NCBI GenBank assembly: GCA_002170885.2 | Contig: NHHR02000010.1 | Coordinates: 1-64,000 of the forward strand | Length of the DNA: 64,000 nt | From: Rhizobiales bacterium TMED168 | GTDB lineage: Bacteria > Pseudomonadota > Alphaproteobacteria > MED-G09 | Reading direction: 5' to 3' | Shown here: one piece after another, positions 22,442-31,589 of the stretch | Numbering within the stretch: position 1 is the stretch's first letter | How the letters are laid out: every line of letters starts with the position of its first letter | Notes under the pieces: generated by a model | Database searches by the model: none | The model's input: only the letters and a program-made list of their open reading frames with translations | Told to the model about the DNA's origin: nothing | Translations under genes and position numbers: made by a program

Positions 22442-22747
22442 ATGGCTAAAGTAAGTATGGTTCAAAGAGACTTAAAAAGAAGAAAATTATATTCTAAATA
22501 TAAAAATAAAAGAGAAAAACTTCTTTCAACGGCTAATGATAAAAATTTATCTGCCGAAGATAGATTTGAGGCTAGACTTAAATTAGCTCAGCTTCCAAGA
22601 AACTCTTCTAAAAATAGAATTCGTAATAGATGTTTAATAACTGGCCGTCCAAGAGGTGTTTATAGAAAATTTGGTTTATCGAGGATTGCTTTTAGAGATT
22701 TAGCTTCAGATGGTAAATTACCTGGCGTAGTTAAGTCAAGTTGGTGA
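22442..22747 (+). CDS. rpsN: 30S ribosomal protein S14 (zinc-free type)
   Basis: S14 belongs to the small-subunit head. At 101 residues it is the long form that lacks the CxxC zinc sites. The C-terminal signature [20 protein letters not shown] is intact. It lies between rplE and rpsH. Confidence 0.96.
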   Translation: MAKVSMVQRDLKRRKLYSKYKNKREKLLSTANDKNLSAEDRFEARLKLAQLPRNSSKNRIRNRCLITGRPRGVYRKFGLSRIAFRDLASDGKLPGVVKSSW

Positions 22748-22754
22748 GGTTACA

Positions 22755-23153
22755 ATGAATATTAATGATCCAATAGGGGATATGATTACAAGGATTAGAA
22801 ATGCTCATATGAGAGGTAAAGAAATGGTTGACTCACCTTCTTCTTCTCTTAGGGTAAACGTTCTTGAGGTTTTAAAAACTGAAGGATTTATAAGGGGCTA
22901 CTCTGAAACTGAGAGAGATACTGGTCAATCTGAAATTCAAATTGAATTAAAATACCATGAAGGAGATCCCGTTATAAAGGAAATTAAAAGAATTTCGAAG
23001 CCTGGCCGAAGAGTTTATTCATCTGTAAAAAGTATGCCGTTAATTAGAAATGGTCTTGGTATATCAATTGTTTCCACACCAAAAGGAGTTATGTCAGACT
23101 CTTCCGCTCGCAGCGAGAACGTAGGTGGTGAAATTTTATGTACAGTTTTTTAA
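22755..23153 (+). CDS. rpsH: 30S ribosomal protein S8
   Basis: S8 binds the central domain of 16S rRNA and in several bacteria represses the spc operon. It has 132 residues. It starts with [20 protein letters not shown] and ends [16 protein letters not shown] then GGEILCTVF, as in the family. Seven bases separate it from rpsN and 15 from rplF. Confidence 0.97.
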   Translation: MNINDPIGDMITRIRNAHMRGKEMVDSPSSSLRVNVLEVLKTEGFIRGYSETERDTGQSEIQIELKYHEGDPVIKEIKRISKPGRRVYSSVKSMPLIRNGLGISIVSTPKGVMSDSSARSENVGGEILCTVF

Positions 23154-23168
23154 TATTGGGGTTTTTAA

Positions 23169-23702
23169 ATGTCTAGAATTGGGAAAAAACTTATTGAAAT
23201 ACCTGAGGGAGTTGATGTTAAAATTTCTGAATCTGAAATTCTAACAAAAGGACCTAAAGGAGAATTATCTTGTGAAAATTTTGCAGGTACAAATGTTGTT
23301 CAGCAAGATAATATAATTAGTATTGAGCCGATTAATGACACCCAAGAAAGTATTCAATACTGGGGTATACAAAGAACACTTTTAAACAATAATATTATTG
23401 GTGTTTCAGAGGGTTATAAAAAGAGTCTTGAAATCAATGGAGTTGGCTATAAAGCTCAAATGAAGGGTAATAATATTCAATTATCGCTTGGCTTTAGTCA
23501 TGACATAAATTATGAAACACCTGAGGGTATTAAGATTGAAACTTTGTCTCCTACTGAAATTTCAGTAAGTGGAATAGATAAACAAAAAGTAGGTCAAGTT
23601 GCTGCAGAAATTAGAAGTTATAGGCCACCTGAGCCATACAAGGGCAAAGGTGTAAAATATAAAGACGAGTTTATTTTTAGAAAAGAAGGAAAAAAGAAGT
23701 AA
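23169..23702 (+). CDS. rplF: 50S ribosomal protein L6
   Basis: L6 lies near the factor-binding site of the large subunit. It has 177 residues in two repeated domains. It starts [20 protein letters not shown] and carries the C-terminal signature [16 protein letters not shown]. It is followed 4 bases later by rplR. Confidence 0.97.
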   Translation: MSRIGKKLIEIPEGVDVKISESEILTKGPKGELSCENFAGTNVVQQDNIISIEPINDTQESIQYWGIQRTLLNNNIIGVSEGYKKSLEINGVGYKAQMKGNNIQLSLGFSHDINYETPEGIKIETLSPTEISVSGIDKQKVGQVAAEIRSYRPPEPYKGKGVKYKDEFIFRKEGKKK

Positions 23703-23706
23703 TAAA

Positions 23707-24057
23707 ATGTCAAATATCATAGATTCAAAAAAGAGAAAAATACGCGTAAGAAAAAAATTAAAGAAATCTTCTTCAGAGAGAATGAGGTTATCTGTTTTTA
23801 GATCATCAAAACATATTTATGCTCAAATTATTGACGATCGATCAGGTCTTACTGTTGCTTCTGCTTCATCTTTAGAGAAGTCTTCATCAAAAATAGGTTC
23901 TAATATCTCCTCTGCCTCAAAAGTTGGTTTAGAAATTGCAAAAAAAGGTATTGAGGCTGGAGTAAAGGAAGTCTTTTTTGACAGAGGGTGTTATAAATAT
24001 CATGGTCGTGTTAAAGCTCTTGCAGATAATGCAAGAGAGGCTGGTTTAAAATTTTAG
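23707..24057 (+). CDS. rplR: 50S ribosomal protein L18
   Basis: L18 binds 5S rRNA with L5. It has 116 residues: a basic N-terminal arm rich in Arg and Lys, then [18 protein letters not shown], and the C-terminal signature [20 protein letters not shown]. It is followed 8 bases later by rpsE. Confidence 0.96.
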   Translation: MSNIIDSKKRKIRVRKKLKKSSSERMRLSVFRSSKHIYAQIIDDRSGLTVASASSLEKSSSKIGSNISSASKVGLEIAKKGIEAGVKEVFFDRGCYKYHGRVKALADNAREAGLKF

Positions 24058-24065
24058 GAGAGTAT

Positions 24066-24617
24066 GTGTTGTCCGTAAATGAAATAAATAATAATGATGA
24101 GAGAGATAGCGAGTTTGTAGATCGCTTAGTATTCATTAATAGAGTGTCAACTGTGGTAAAAGGGGGGAGAAGATTTAGTTTTGCGGCTCTCGTTGTTGTT
24201 GGAGATCAAAAAGGTTATGTTGGTTTTGGGCATGGTAAGTCTAGAGAAGTTCCAGAGGCTATAAAGAAATCAACAGATGCTGCGAAAGCTTCTTTAATTA
24301 AAGTTCCTTTAAAAGAAGGAAGAACACTTCACCATGATATAGAGGGTCGTCATGGTGCTGGGAAGGTAGTTCTTAGAACCGCACCTCCTGGTACAGGAAT
24401 AATTGCAGGTGGACCAATGCGTGCTGTATTTGAGGTTTTGGGTATTCAAGATGTTGTTGCAAAGTCAATAGGATCCTCGAATCCTTATAATATGGTAAGA
24501 GCTACTGTTAAGGCATTATCTAAAATCAATAGCCCAAGACAAGTTGCTGCAAGAAGAGGAAAAAAAGTTAGTGATGTAATTAGTCAGCGTTTAAATGAAG
24601 GTGAAATTTCAGCATAG
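24066..24617 (+). CDS. rpsE: 30S ribosomal protein S5
   Basis: S5 contributes to decoding accuracy and mRNA entry. It has 183 residues from a GTG start at 24066; TTG at 24069 is an alternative, and TAGGAGAG lies upstream. The N-terminus has an acidic extension of about 18 residues before [18 protein letters not shown]. The signature [17 protein letters not shown] is present. The nearby ATG at 24064 reads into a stop after four codons and is not used. Confidence 0.95.
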   Translation: MLSVNEINNNDERDSEFVDRLVFINRVSTVVKGGRRFSFAALVVVGDQKGYVGFGHGKSREVPEAIKKSTDAAKASLIKVPLKEGRTLHHDIEGRHGAGKVVLRTAPPGTGIIAGGPMRAVFEVLGIQDVVAKSIGSSNPYNMVRATVKALSKINSPRQVAARRGKKVSDVISQRLNEGEISA

Positions 24618-24625
24618 GTTTTAAA

Positions 24626-24814
24626 ATGACATCTAAAAAAATTACTATTGAACAAGTTGGAAGCTCTTTAAGAAGAAGTCCTGATCAAAGGAAAACTCTA
24701 ATTGGCCTAGGCTTAAATAAATTAAACAAGGTAACGACTCTTGAAGATACAGATTCAATTAGAGGAATGATTAAAAAAGTTAATCACCTTGTTAAGATAG
24801 TTAGCGAGGAATAG
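24626..24814 (+). CDS. rpmD: 50S ribosomal protein L30
   Basis: L30 is a small large-subunit protein. It has 62 residues with the family pattern [20 protein letters not shown] followed by [10 protein letters not shown]. Its position between rpsE and rplO is canonical, with 4 bases before rplO. Confidence 0.95.
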   Translation: MTSKKITIEQVGSSLRRSPDQRKTLIGLGLNKLNKVTTLEDTDSIRGMIKKVNHLVKIVSEE

Positions 24815-24818
24815 TGTT

Positions 24819-25376
24819 ATGAGATTAAATGAACTTAGAGATAATCCTAATGCAAGAAAATCAAGAACTAGAATAGGAAGAGGAATAGGCTCTGGTAAGG
24901 GTAAAACTGCAGGTAGAGGGCATAAGGGTCAAAAGTCCAGATCAGGTGTTGCTATTAAAGGTTTTGAAGGTGGACAAATGCCCATACATATGCGTTTACC
25001 TAAAAGGGGATTTAATAATATTTCTCGTAAAAATTTTTCAGAATTAACTTTAGGTAATTTGCAGGCAGCAATTACTAAAGGTCTAATTGATAAGTCAAAA
25101 AAAATTACAGAAGTTGAATTAAATTTATCCGGTATTGTTAAAAAAAGTAAAGACGGTATTAAAATTCTTAATAAGGGTGAAATAAAAGATAAAATTAATA
25201 TTTCTGTATCTAAAGCAACAAAATCCTCCATAGAAATAATTGAGAATTTAGGCGGAAAAATAGAAATACTTAAAAAAGATAATAAAATAGAAGCAAAACC
25301 TAAGAAAAAATCTGATAAAAATAATTCTAGCAAAGAGGCTGCTGAGTCTTCATCAAAAGAATCAGTAGATAAGTAA
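24819..25376 (+). CDS. rplO: 50S ribosomal protein L15 with a Lys/Ser-rich tail
   Basis: L15 is a late assembly protein of the large subunit. The conserved part starts MRLNELRDNPNARKSRTRIG and includes GRGHKGQKSRSGVAIKGFEGG. Length is 185 residues against about 145-160 in many bacteria. The last 30 residues or so (from about 156) are a low-complexity Lys, Ser and Glu tail. Two bases separate it from secY. Confidence 0.95.
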   Translation: MRLNELRDNPNARKSRTRIGRGIGSGKGKTAGRGHKGQKSRSGVAIKGFEGGQMPIHMRLPKRGFNNISRKNFSELTLGNLQAAITKGLIDKSKKITEVELNLSGIVKKSKDGIKILNKGEIKDKINISVSKATKSSIEIIENLGGKIEILKKDNKIEAKPKKKSDKNNSSKEAAESSSKESVDK

Positions 25377-25378
25377 AA

Positions 25379-26713
25379 ATGGCCTCAGTTGCTGAACAAT
25401 TAGCATCAAATATTAGTCTTTCAGCTCTAAAAAGTGCCACAGAGCTTAGAAAAAGAATATGGTTTACTATATTAGCTTTGATTGTTTATAGATTTGGTAC
25501 ATATCTTCCTCTTCCAGGAATTGATCTTGACGCGCTAAGGCAAATTTTTGAACAAAACCAATCCGGTATTATTGGAGTTTTTAATATGTTTTCGGGGGGT
25601 GCGGTTGGAAGGATGGCAATCTTTTCTCTTGGAATAATGCCATATATTACCGCTTCAATTATAATCCAACTAATAGTCCCTGTAATACCATCATTAAATT
25701 ATTTGAAAAAAGAAGGTGGTGAAAGGGGTAGAAGACAAATTAATCAATATACTCGTTATTCGACGGTATTTTTAGCAACTATTCAAGCTTGGGGTATTGC
25801 AGTAGGGTTGGAAGGAGCCACAGGTGTTGTATCAGATCCAGGTTTGTTTTTTAAAATTTCAGCGGTTATAACTCTTGTTGGGGGTACAATATTTTTAATG
25901 TGGCTTGGTGAGCAAATTACTTCAAATGGATTAGGTAATGGGATCTCTTTATTAATCTTTGCAGGTATTGTTGCTGAGCTTCCAAGCGCTCTTTTTGGAA
26001 CTATAGAACTTGGCAGGCAAGGTGCTTTATCTATTGGTTTAATGTTTGGTCTTTTAATTCTAGTTCTTATCACCATCACATTTGTTGTTTTTATCGAAAG
26101 GGCTCAAAGAAGGTTACTTGTTCAGTACCCTAAAAGACAAGTAGGTAATAAGATGTTTGGTGGTGATAATTCCCACCTACCTTTAAAACTGAATACTTCA
26201 GGAGTAATCCCAGCAATTTTTGCTTCTTCATTACTTCTAATGCCAATAACAATAGCTAATTTTTCTGCAGGCCAAGGTCCTGACTGGGTAAATAGTATAA
26301 CAAGTCTATTGGTAAGAGGTCAGCCATTGTATATGCTTATATATGCATTTTTAATTGTATTTTTCTGTTATTTTTATACAGCTATTGTTTTTAATCCTGA
26401 GGACACAGCTGATAATCTAAAAAAACAGGGTGGTTTTATTCCTGGAATAAGACCGGGGGAAAGAACTGCTCAATATATTGATTTTGTTTTAACTAGGCTA
26501 ACCGTTGTAGGATCAATTTATTTGGTTCTTGTTTGTTTATTACCTGAGTTTTTAATTTCTAGATTTGCAGTACCATTTTATTTTGGTGGAACTTCAGTTT
26601 TAATTATTGTTAATGTCGCAATGGATACAATGACACAGTTTCAAGGTTATTTGTTTGCCCATCAATATGAAGGGCTATTAAAAAAATCAAAATTGGGAGG
26701 TAAAAAGAGATAA
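25379..26713 (+). CDS. secY: Preprotein translocase subunit SecY
   Basis: SecY is the channel of the inner-membrane Sec translocase; its partner SecE is encoded at 1454. It has 444 residues with about ten membrane segments. The plug-proximal segment includes GIIGVFNMFSGGAVGRMAIF. The cytoplasmic loop PKRQVGNKMFGGDNSHLPLK and the loop containing PGIRPGERTAQYID, both ribosome- and SecA-contacting regions, are present. It overlaps adk by one base (TAATG). Confidence 0.98.
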   Translation: MASVAEQLASNISLSALKSATELRKRIWFTILALIVYRFGTYLPLPGIDLDALRQIFEQNQSGIIGVFNMFSGGAVGRMAIFSLGIMPYITASIIIQLIVPVIPSLNYLKKEGGERGRRQINQYTRYSTVFLATIQAWGIAVGLEGATGVVSDPGLFFKISAVITLVGGTIFLMWLGEQITSNGLGNGISLLIFAGIVAELPSALFGTIELGRQGALSIGLMFGLLILVLITITFVVFIERAQRRLLVQYPKRQVGNKMFGGDNSHLPLKLNTSGVIPAIFASSLLLMPITIANFSAGQGPDWVNSITSLLVRGQPLYMLIYAFLIVFFCYFYTAIVFNPEDTADNLKKQGGFIPGIRPGERTAQYIDFVLTRLTVVGSIYLVLVCLLPEFLISRFAVPFYFGGTSVLIIVNVAMDTMTQFQGYLFAHQYEGLLKKSKLGGKKR

Positions 26714-27291
26714 TGATAATTATTCTCTTTGGACCCCCTGGTGCAGGAAAGGGAACTCAGGCAAGTTTTATTGAAAATCAATTTAATTTAGTTCATATAT
26801 CAACTGGTGATATTTTAAGAGATGCAGTAAAAAATAAAACTGACCTTGGAATAATTGCCAAAGACGTTATGGAGAGAGGTGAACTTGTATCAGATGGTTT
26901 ATTATTAAATCTAATAGAGGAAAGAATTAATAATAAAGATTGCGATGATGGTTTTATTCTTGATGGTTACCCAAGAAATGAAAAACAGGCATCATCTTTA
27001 GATAAGATTCTTTTAAAATATAACAGAAATATTAGTGGAATAATTCAAATTGAGGTTGATTTTTCAATACTAGAAAAAAGAATTTTAGGAAGAGCTAAGG
27101 AAAATAAAGATGAAGTAAGGACTGATGACAACATAAAAGTATTAAAAAAAAGATTACAAGAATATTTAGAACAAACTGAGCCTTTGATTTCTTATTATTC
27201 AGAACATAAAAACTATATAATTATCAATGGGATGAATGAAATTTCTAAAGTATCAGAAGATATTAAAAATAATTTGAATAAACTTAAATAG
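26713..27291 (+). CDS. adk: Adenylate kinase (short LID form)
   Basis: Adenylate kinase interconverts ATP + AMP and 2 ADP. It has 192 residues. The P-loop GPPGAGKGTQ is at residues 7-16, the NMP-binding segment has HISTGDILRDAVK, and LDGYPRNEKQA follows. The LID region is short and has no four-cysteine zinc finger, as in many alphaproteobacteria. It follows secY with a one-base overlap and precedes the rpsM promoter. Confidence 0.96.
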   Translation: MIIILFGPPGAGKGTQASFIENQFNLVHISTGDILRDAVKNKTDLGIIAKDVMERGELVSDGLLLNLIEERINNKDCDDGFILDGYPRNEKQASSLDKILLKYNRNISGIIQIEVDFSILEKRILGRAKENKDEVRTDDNIKVLKKRLQEYLEQTEPLISYYSEHKNYIIINGMNEISKVSEDIKNNLNKLK

Positions 27292-27295
27292 TTTG

Positions 27296-27323
27296 TTGAC
27301 TGTTTTGTTTACAAGCATATAAT
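27296..27323 (+). promoter_or_regulatory. Near-consensus sigma-70 promoter of rpsM-rpsK-rpoA-rplQ
   Basis: TTGACT (27296-27301) and a perfect TATAAT (27318-27323) are spaced by 16 bases. Predicted transcription starts near 27330, leaving a short leader of about 33 bases before rpsM. It begins 5 bases after the adk stop, so the alpha block can be transcribed independently of the large upstream operon. Confidence 0.8.
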
Positions 27324-27362
27324 CCGCGATTTAATACATTATCGCTTTTTTTGGAGGACTCT

Positions 27363-27731
27363 TTGGCTCGTATCGCAGGTATAAATATACCAACTAGTAA
27401 GAAAGTTTTTACCGGTCTAACTTATATAAAAGGTATTGGCCCTAAAATTGCTTTTGACATATGCAAAAAAGCAAATATTCCCTCCGAGAGAAGGGTTAAT
27501 GAATTAACTGATTCTGAAGTAATTCAAATAAGAGAAATCATAGAAGGTAACTATAAAGTCGAGGGTGAGCTAAGAAGAGAAGTTTCAACAAATATCAAAA
27601 GGTTAATGGATCTCGGTAACTACAGAGGTCTTCGTCACAGAAGAGGTCTTCCAGTAAGAGGTCAAAGAACACATACAAATGCAAGAACAAGAAAAGGTCC
27701 AGCTAAAACAATTGCTGGTAAGAAAAAATAA
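27363..27731 (+). CDS. rpsM: 30S ribosomal protein S13 (TTG start)
   Basis: S13 contacts P-site tRNA and forms intersubunit bridges. The family start [14 protein letters not shown] is encoded from TTG at 27363, with a strong Shine-Dalgarno GGAGG at 27353-27357. The upstream in-frame TTG at 27351 overlaps that site and is rejected. Length is 122 residues. The C-terminal signature [20 protein letters not shown] is intact. A TTG start on such a highly expressed gene is uncommon and may tune its output. Confidence 0.95.
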   Translation: MARIAGINIPTSKKVFTGLTYIKGIGPKIAFDICKKANIPSERRVNELTDSEVIQIREIIEGNYKVEGELRREVSTNIKRLMDLGNYRGLRHRRGLPVRGQRTHTNARTRKGPAKTIAGKKK

Positions 27732-27758
27732 ACTATAAATATAATTTTGGGTTTTGAA

Positions 27759-28148
27759 ATGGCTGATGACAATAAAAGAGTAAAGCGTCGTGATAAGAAA
27801 AATATTTCCAATGGTGTTGCGCATGTAAATTCAACATTCAACAATACTATGATTACAATCTCTGATGAGAAGGGAGATGCAATTTCTTGGTCATCAGCTG
27901 GTTTAATGGGTTTTAAAGGTTCAAGAAAATCCACCCCTTTTGCAGCACAAATGGCAGCAGAAGATGCAGGGGAGAAAGCAAAAGAGCATGGAGTCAGAAC
28001 TTTAAAAGTTGAAGTTCAAGGCCCTGGTTCAGGTAGGGAGAGTGCATTAAGAGCATTACAATCTATTGGATTTACTATAACTTCAATAAAAGATGTTACT
28101 TCCATACCGCACAACGGTTGTCGTCCCCCAAAACGACGTCGTGTATAA
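27759..28148 (+). CDS. rpsK: 30S ribosomal protein S11
   Basis: S11 lies on the platform of the small subunit near the exit of mRNA. The start is the ATG at 27759; an in-frame TTG at 27747 has no support. It has 129 residues with [20 protein letters not shown] and the C-terminal signature [15 protein letters not shown]. It lies between rpsM and rpoA; no rpsD gene is present between them. Confidence 0.96.
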   Translation: MADDNKRVKRRDKKNISNGVAHVNSTFNNTMITISDEKGDAISWSSAGLMGFKGSRKSTPFAAQMAAEDAGEKAKEHGVRTLKVEVQGPGSGRESALRALQSIGFTITSIKDVTSIPHNGCRPPKRRRV

Positions 28149-28185
28149 ATTTATTATAACAAGAATTATTAATTAAGAGGTTAGT

Positions 28186-29205
28186 GTGATTATTGAAAAA
28201 AATTGGCGTGAACTCCTAAAACCAAGCGAAATAAATATTAATCAAGGTCAAAACCCTGACAGATTCTCTAAAATAACTGTTGAGCCCTTAGAAAGAGGTT
28301 ATGGCACTACTTTAGGGAATGCCTTAAGAAGAGTTTTACTATCCTCTCTGCAAGGGGTAGCTGTTTTTGGTATTAAAATTGATGGTGTTCTTCATGAATT
28401 TTCCTCAATAAATGGTGTTAGAGAGGATGTTACCGACATTGTTTTAAATGTTAAAAAAATAATTTTTAAGGCAGATTTTTCTGGAGTAAAAAGACTTACT
28501 CTAGAGAAGGATGGGCCAGGAGTTATTACTGCAGGAGATATTAATTTAACTGATGATATTGAGGTAATGAATCCAGATCAGGTACTTTGTACCCTAGACG
28601 AAAACGCATCTATTAGATTTGAATTATCAATAAAAACTGGCAATGGTTATGTATCAGCAGAGCAAAATAGGGATGAAGATAGTCCCATAGGATTTATACC
28701 TGTTGATAGTCTTTTCAGTCCTATTATAAATGTTGCATATAGCGTAGAGAATGCTAGAGAAGGAGACTCTCTCGATTATGATAAATTAACTTTAGAAGTT
28801 GAAACTAACGGCTCTGTTTTACCTGATGATGCTGTTGCTTTTTCAGCAAGAATTCTTCAAGATCAATTAATGCCTTTTATTAATTTTGATGAACCAGAGG
28901 AAGAAATAATTGAAGAAGATGAAAGCGAGCTAGAGTTTAATGCTGCTTTACTGAAAAAAGTTGATGAATTAGAATTATCTGTGAGATCTGCAAATTGCCT
29001 AAAAAATGATAATATTGTATATATTGGTGACCTAATTTTAAAAAGTGAAAATGAAATGTTAAGAACACCAAATTTTGGCAGAAAATCACTCAATGAAATT
29101 AAAGAGGTTCTTACTGAGATGGGTTTATCTCTTGGAATGGATATACCAACTTGGCCACCAGAAAATGTTGATGAACTTGCTAGAAAAGCATCCGATAAAT
29201 TTTAA
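28186..29205 (+). CDS. rpoA: RNA polymerase alpha subunit
   Basis: RpoA dimerises to scaffold RNA polymerase and contacts promoters and activators. It has 339 residues and a GTG start at 28186 after AAGAGG. The N-terminal domain contains [19 protein letters not shown]. An acidic linker at about residues 233-248 leads to the C-terminal domain with [12 protein letters not shown] and [14 protein letters not shown]. It lies in the conventional place between rpsK and rplQ. Confidence 0.98.
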   Translation: MIIEKNWRELLKPSEININQGQNPDRFSKITVEPLERGYGTTLGNALRRVLLSSLQGVAVFGIKIDGVLHEFSSINGVREDVTDIVLNVKKIIFKADFSGVKRLTLEKDGPGVITAGDINLTDDIEVMNPDQVLCTLDENASIRFELSIKTGNGYVSAEQNRDEDSPIGFIPVDSLFSPIINVAYSVENAREGDSLDYDKLTLEVETNGSVLPDDAVAFSARILQDQLMPFINFDEPEEEIIEEDESELEFNAALLKKVDELELSVRSANCLKNDNIVYIGDLILKSENEMLRTPNFGRKSLNEIKEVLTEMGLSLGMDIPTWPPENVDELARKASDKF

Positions 29206-29219
29206 TTAGGGTATTTAAA

Positions 29220-29642
29220 ATGCGCCATAAAGTATCAAAACGAAAACTTAATAGAACCTCAAGTCATAGAAAGGCTCTTTTGGCTAACATGGCTGTTTCC
29301 TTGATTAAGCATGAGCAAGTTAAGACAACACTACCTAAGGCTAAAGAATTAGCTCCTTATGTAGAAAAATTAATTACCTTAGGAAAAAAAGGTGATTTAA
29401 ATGCTAGAAGAAAACTTTATTCAATAATTCCAGAAAAAATTTGGGGTGCAAAAGTTTTTGATGTTTTAGCTGAGAGATATAAAGATAGGAATGGAGGTTA
29501 TACTCGAGTAATGAAGGCTGGATTTAGATATGGTGATTCTGCTCCCATGGCTATAATTGAACTTGTTGATAGAGACCCTGATGCTCTAGGCCAAGACTCT
29601 GGTCCTATTGTAGAAAAACAATTTGATGAAGTAGAAGCATAG
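29220..29642 (+). CDS. rplQ: 50S ribosomal protein L17
   Basis: L17 lies near the tunnel exit. It has 140 residues. The N-terminal signature [20 protein letters not shown] is conserved, and the domain ends with [20 protein letters not shown]; about 20 acidic residues follow. It closes the + strand ribosomal block and faces the convergent methyltransferase gene with only 2 bases between the stop codons. No clear intrinsic terminator is seen. Confidence 0.96.
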   Translation: MRHKVSKRKLNRTSSHRKALLANMAVSLIKHEQVKTTLPKAKELAPYVEKLITLGKKGDLNARRKLYSIIPEKIWGAKVFDVLAERYKDRNGGYTRVMKAGFRYGDSAPMAIIELVDRDPDALGQDSGPIVEKQFDEVEA

Positions 29643-29644
29643 TC

Positions 29645-30832
29645 TTAGCTAAGTTTTATTATTTTTTGTGCAACATTTATTCTTTCAGAATTAAAACCTG
29701 CCTTACAATATGAGAAATAATATCTGAATATTCTCTCAAGTTTATTATCAAAACCTAATTTTTTTATAGCACTCAGAGAACTCAAAAAATCTTTATGCCA
29801 TATCGATAAAGTCTTAGCATATGATTTTCCGAAAGAATGAGATTTAATTTCTGTAAGGCCAGCATTCATATAATTCTCATTTAATTTATCTTGGGAAGGC
29901 AACATTCCACCTGGAAAAACATATTTTTGAATAAAATCTACAGACTGACTATATTTTTGATAACTTTTATTATTAATTAAAATAACTTGGATTCCAGCCA
30001 TACCGTCATTTTTTAAAACTTCTTTAATTTTTTTAAAGTAATTACTCCAATACTTTTCTCCAACTGCTTCTATCATTTCAATTGAAACAACACGGTCATA
30101 TTTTCCTTTTATATCCCTATAATCACATAGTTCAAAACTTACATTTTTTTCTAGATTAGATTTTTTTATACGATCAGAGGCAAATTTTAGTTGATTTGGA
30201 CTTATAGTTATCCCTTTTATAGAACAACCAATTCTTTTTGCAGCATATTCTGCGAAACCTCCCCATCCACAACCAATTTCTAAAACTTGATGATGAGGTT
30301 TTATATTGAGATTATCAATCAAAAGTTGATATTTATTTTCTTGGGCCTCTTTTAAACTTTCTTTTTCATTTTGAAAAATTGCACTTGAATAAGTCATAGT
30401 TTTGTCTAACCAAAGTTTATAAAATTCATTTCCTAAGTCATAATGATATTGAATATTTTTTTTTGCTCTGCTTTTAGTATTTTCTCTAAAAAAATGTACT
30501 ATCCTATTATATATTGAATGGATTTTACTTTTTGCACTAAATGAGTCAGGTAAATTTGTAACCATTATTTCAAGCAAAGATTCAAGATTTGAACTAGTCC
30601 ATTCTCCTCTAAGATAACTTTCAGCAAAACCGACGTGTCCTGAGGTAATTGTTCTTATAACAGGCATGTAAGAATTTAATTTCAAGTCTGATTTAAGATT
30701 ACCTTGACCAGAAAATTTAAGTTTTTCATTATTTGGGAAAATTATTGTTAGTTCACCAGTATTAATTTTATTGCCAATATTAATTAAATATTTTTTTAAT
30801 ATATTATTAATCATTTTCTTTATACTTTTCAT
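29645..30832 (-). CDS. cfa: Cyclopropane-fatty-acyl-phospholipid synthase family methyltransferase
   Basis: This family transfers a methyl or methylene group from S-adenosylmethionine to double bonds of membrane phospholipid acyl chains. It has 395 residues. The substrate-binding signature YHYDLGNEFY is at 129-138 and the SAM site VLEIGCGWGGF at 183-193. The C-terminal half matches Cfa enzymes. It is the last gene of a - strand operon and overlaps the DUF1365 gene by 26 bases; a second ATG at 30814 would reduce this to an 8-base overlap. Whether it makes cyclopropane rings or simple methyl branches cannot be told. The neighbours resemble gene sets linked in other alphaproteobacteria to methylated or furan fatty acids. 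Confidence 0.9.
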   Translation of the reverse strand: MKSIKKMINNILKKYLINIGNKINTGELTIIFPNNEKLKFSGQGNLKSDLKLNSYMPVIRTITSGHVGFAESYLRGEWTSSNLESLLEIMVTNLPDSFSAKSKIHSIYNRIVHFFRENTKSRAKKNIQYHYDLGNEFYKLWLDKTMTYSSAIFQNEKESLKEAQENKYQLLIDNLNIKPHHQVLEIGCGWGGFAEYAAKRIGCSIKGITISPNQLKFASDRIKKSNLEKNVSFELCDYRDIKGKYDRVVSIEMIEAVGEKYWSNYFKKIKEVLKNDGMAGIQVILINNKSYQKYSQSVDFIQKYVFPGGMLPSQDKLNENYMNAGLTEIKSHSFGKSYAKTLSIWHKDFLSSLSAIKKLGFDNKLERIFRYYFSYCKAGFNSERINVAQKIIKLS

Positions 30833-31589
30833 TATATGAAATTTTATAATATCTAGATTTTTTGTGTTTAATATATTTAATATTTTTAAGCCATAAAATC
30901 AATGCTTGAAAATGTATGCCATAAGTTATCTTAAATGTAAGTAATGGATATTTAATAAAGTTTAATAATAATTTCCTGTCATTAAATTCAGAATATTTAC
31001 CTTGAAAAGATGCTATAATAAGACGTTTTTTTTCAATGAAGCCATTAATAATAATGCTTATTTTATTTTTACTTAATTTTGTTTCAAACTTATACTCTCC
31101 ATTCATACTTATAAATGGTGAAACATGCATTAACTTTTTTGTTTTATGATTATTAAGATCAAAGTTATTATCTACCTTAAATGAATATGAGTGGTCCTCG
31201 CCAAATGTATTTCTGACTTCATAAACAATCATTTTTAAAATTTTTTCATCATATATAAACCAAGTGGTAATAGGATTAAAAACATAACCAAAAATTCGTG
31301 GATAACAGAGACAAAAAATCTTCATTTTTTTTAATTTTATTCTTTGTTTCTCAGCTATTTTGATTATCCAGAGTTTTGGATTAGACCCATCTTTTTCACC
31401 AAAGTCTTTATCGTAAAATGAGAAAAGATTAAATTTGTTATAAGAAAAAAAAATACTTTTTTTTGAAATATCTCTGAGATTATCAATATCAAATAAAATA
31501 GAAAATACCTTATATTTAAAATTATGTTTTTTTGGAATAAATCTTGTATGAATTACAAGTCCTTCATATATAGATGTTTTTAGTCCCAT
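30807..31589 (-). CDS. DUF1365 family protein
   Basis: This 260-residue protein matches the DUF1365 family by its start (GLKTSIYEGLVIHTRFIPKK), its CLCYPRIFGYVFNPIT segment and the FGEDHSYSF segment, all conserved in the family. No enzymatic activity is established for it that I can cite with certainty. The genes for a COG2907-type FAD protein and a Cfa-like methyltransferase lie on either side with short overlaps (10 bases upstream, 26 downstream), the typical context of DUF1365. It probably acts on the same lipid substrate at the membrane. Confidence 0.85.
   Translation of the reverse strand: MGLKTSIYEGLVIHTRFIPKKHNFKYKVFSILFDIDNLRDISKKSIFFSYNKFNLFSFYDKDFGEKDGSNPKLWIIKIAEKQRIKLKKMKIFCLCYPRIFGYVFNPITTWFIYDEKILKMIVYEVRNTFGEDHSYSFKVDNNFDLNNHKTKKLMHVSPFISMNGEYKFETKLSKNKISIIINGFIEKKRLIIASFQGKYSEFNDRKLLLNFIKYPLLTFKITYGIHFQALILWLKNIKYIKHKKSRYYKISYNEKYKEND

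Noticed and set aside
29643..29660. Terminator between rplQ and the Cfa-like gene
   Set aside because: CTTAGCTAAG followed by T-rich sequence looks tempting, but the palindrome leaves no workable loop and the stem is only 4 bp.
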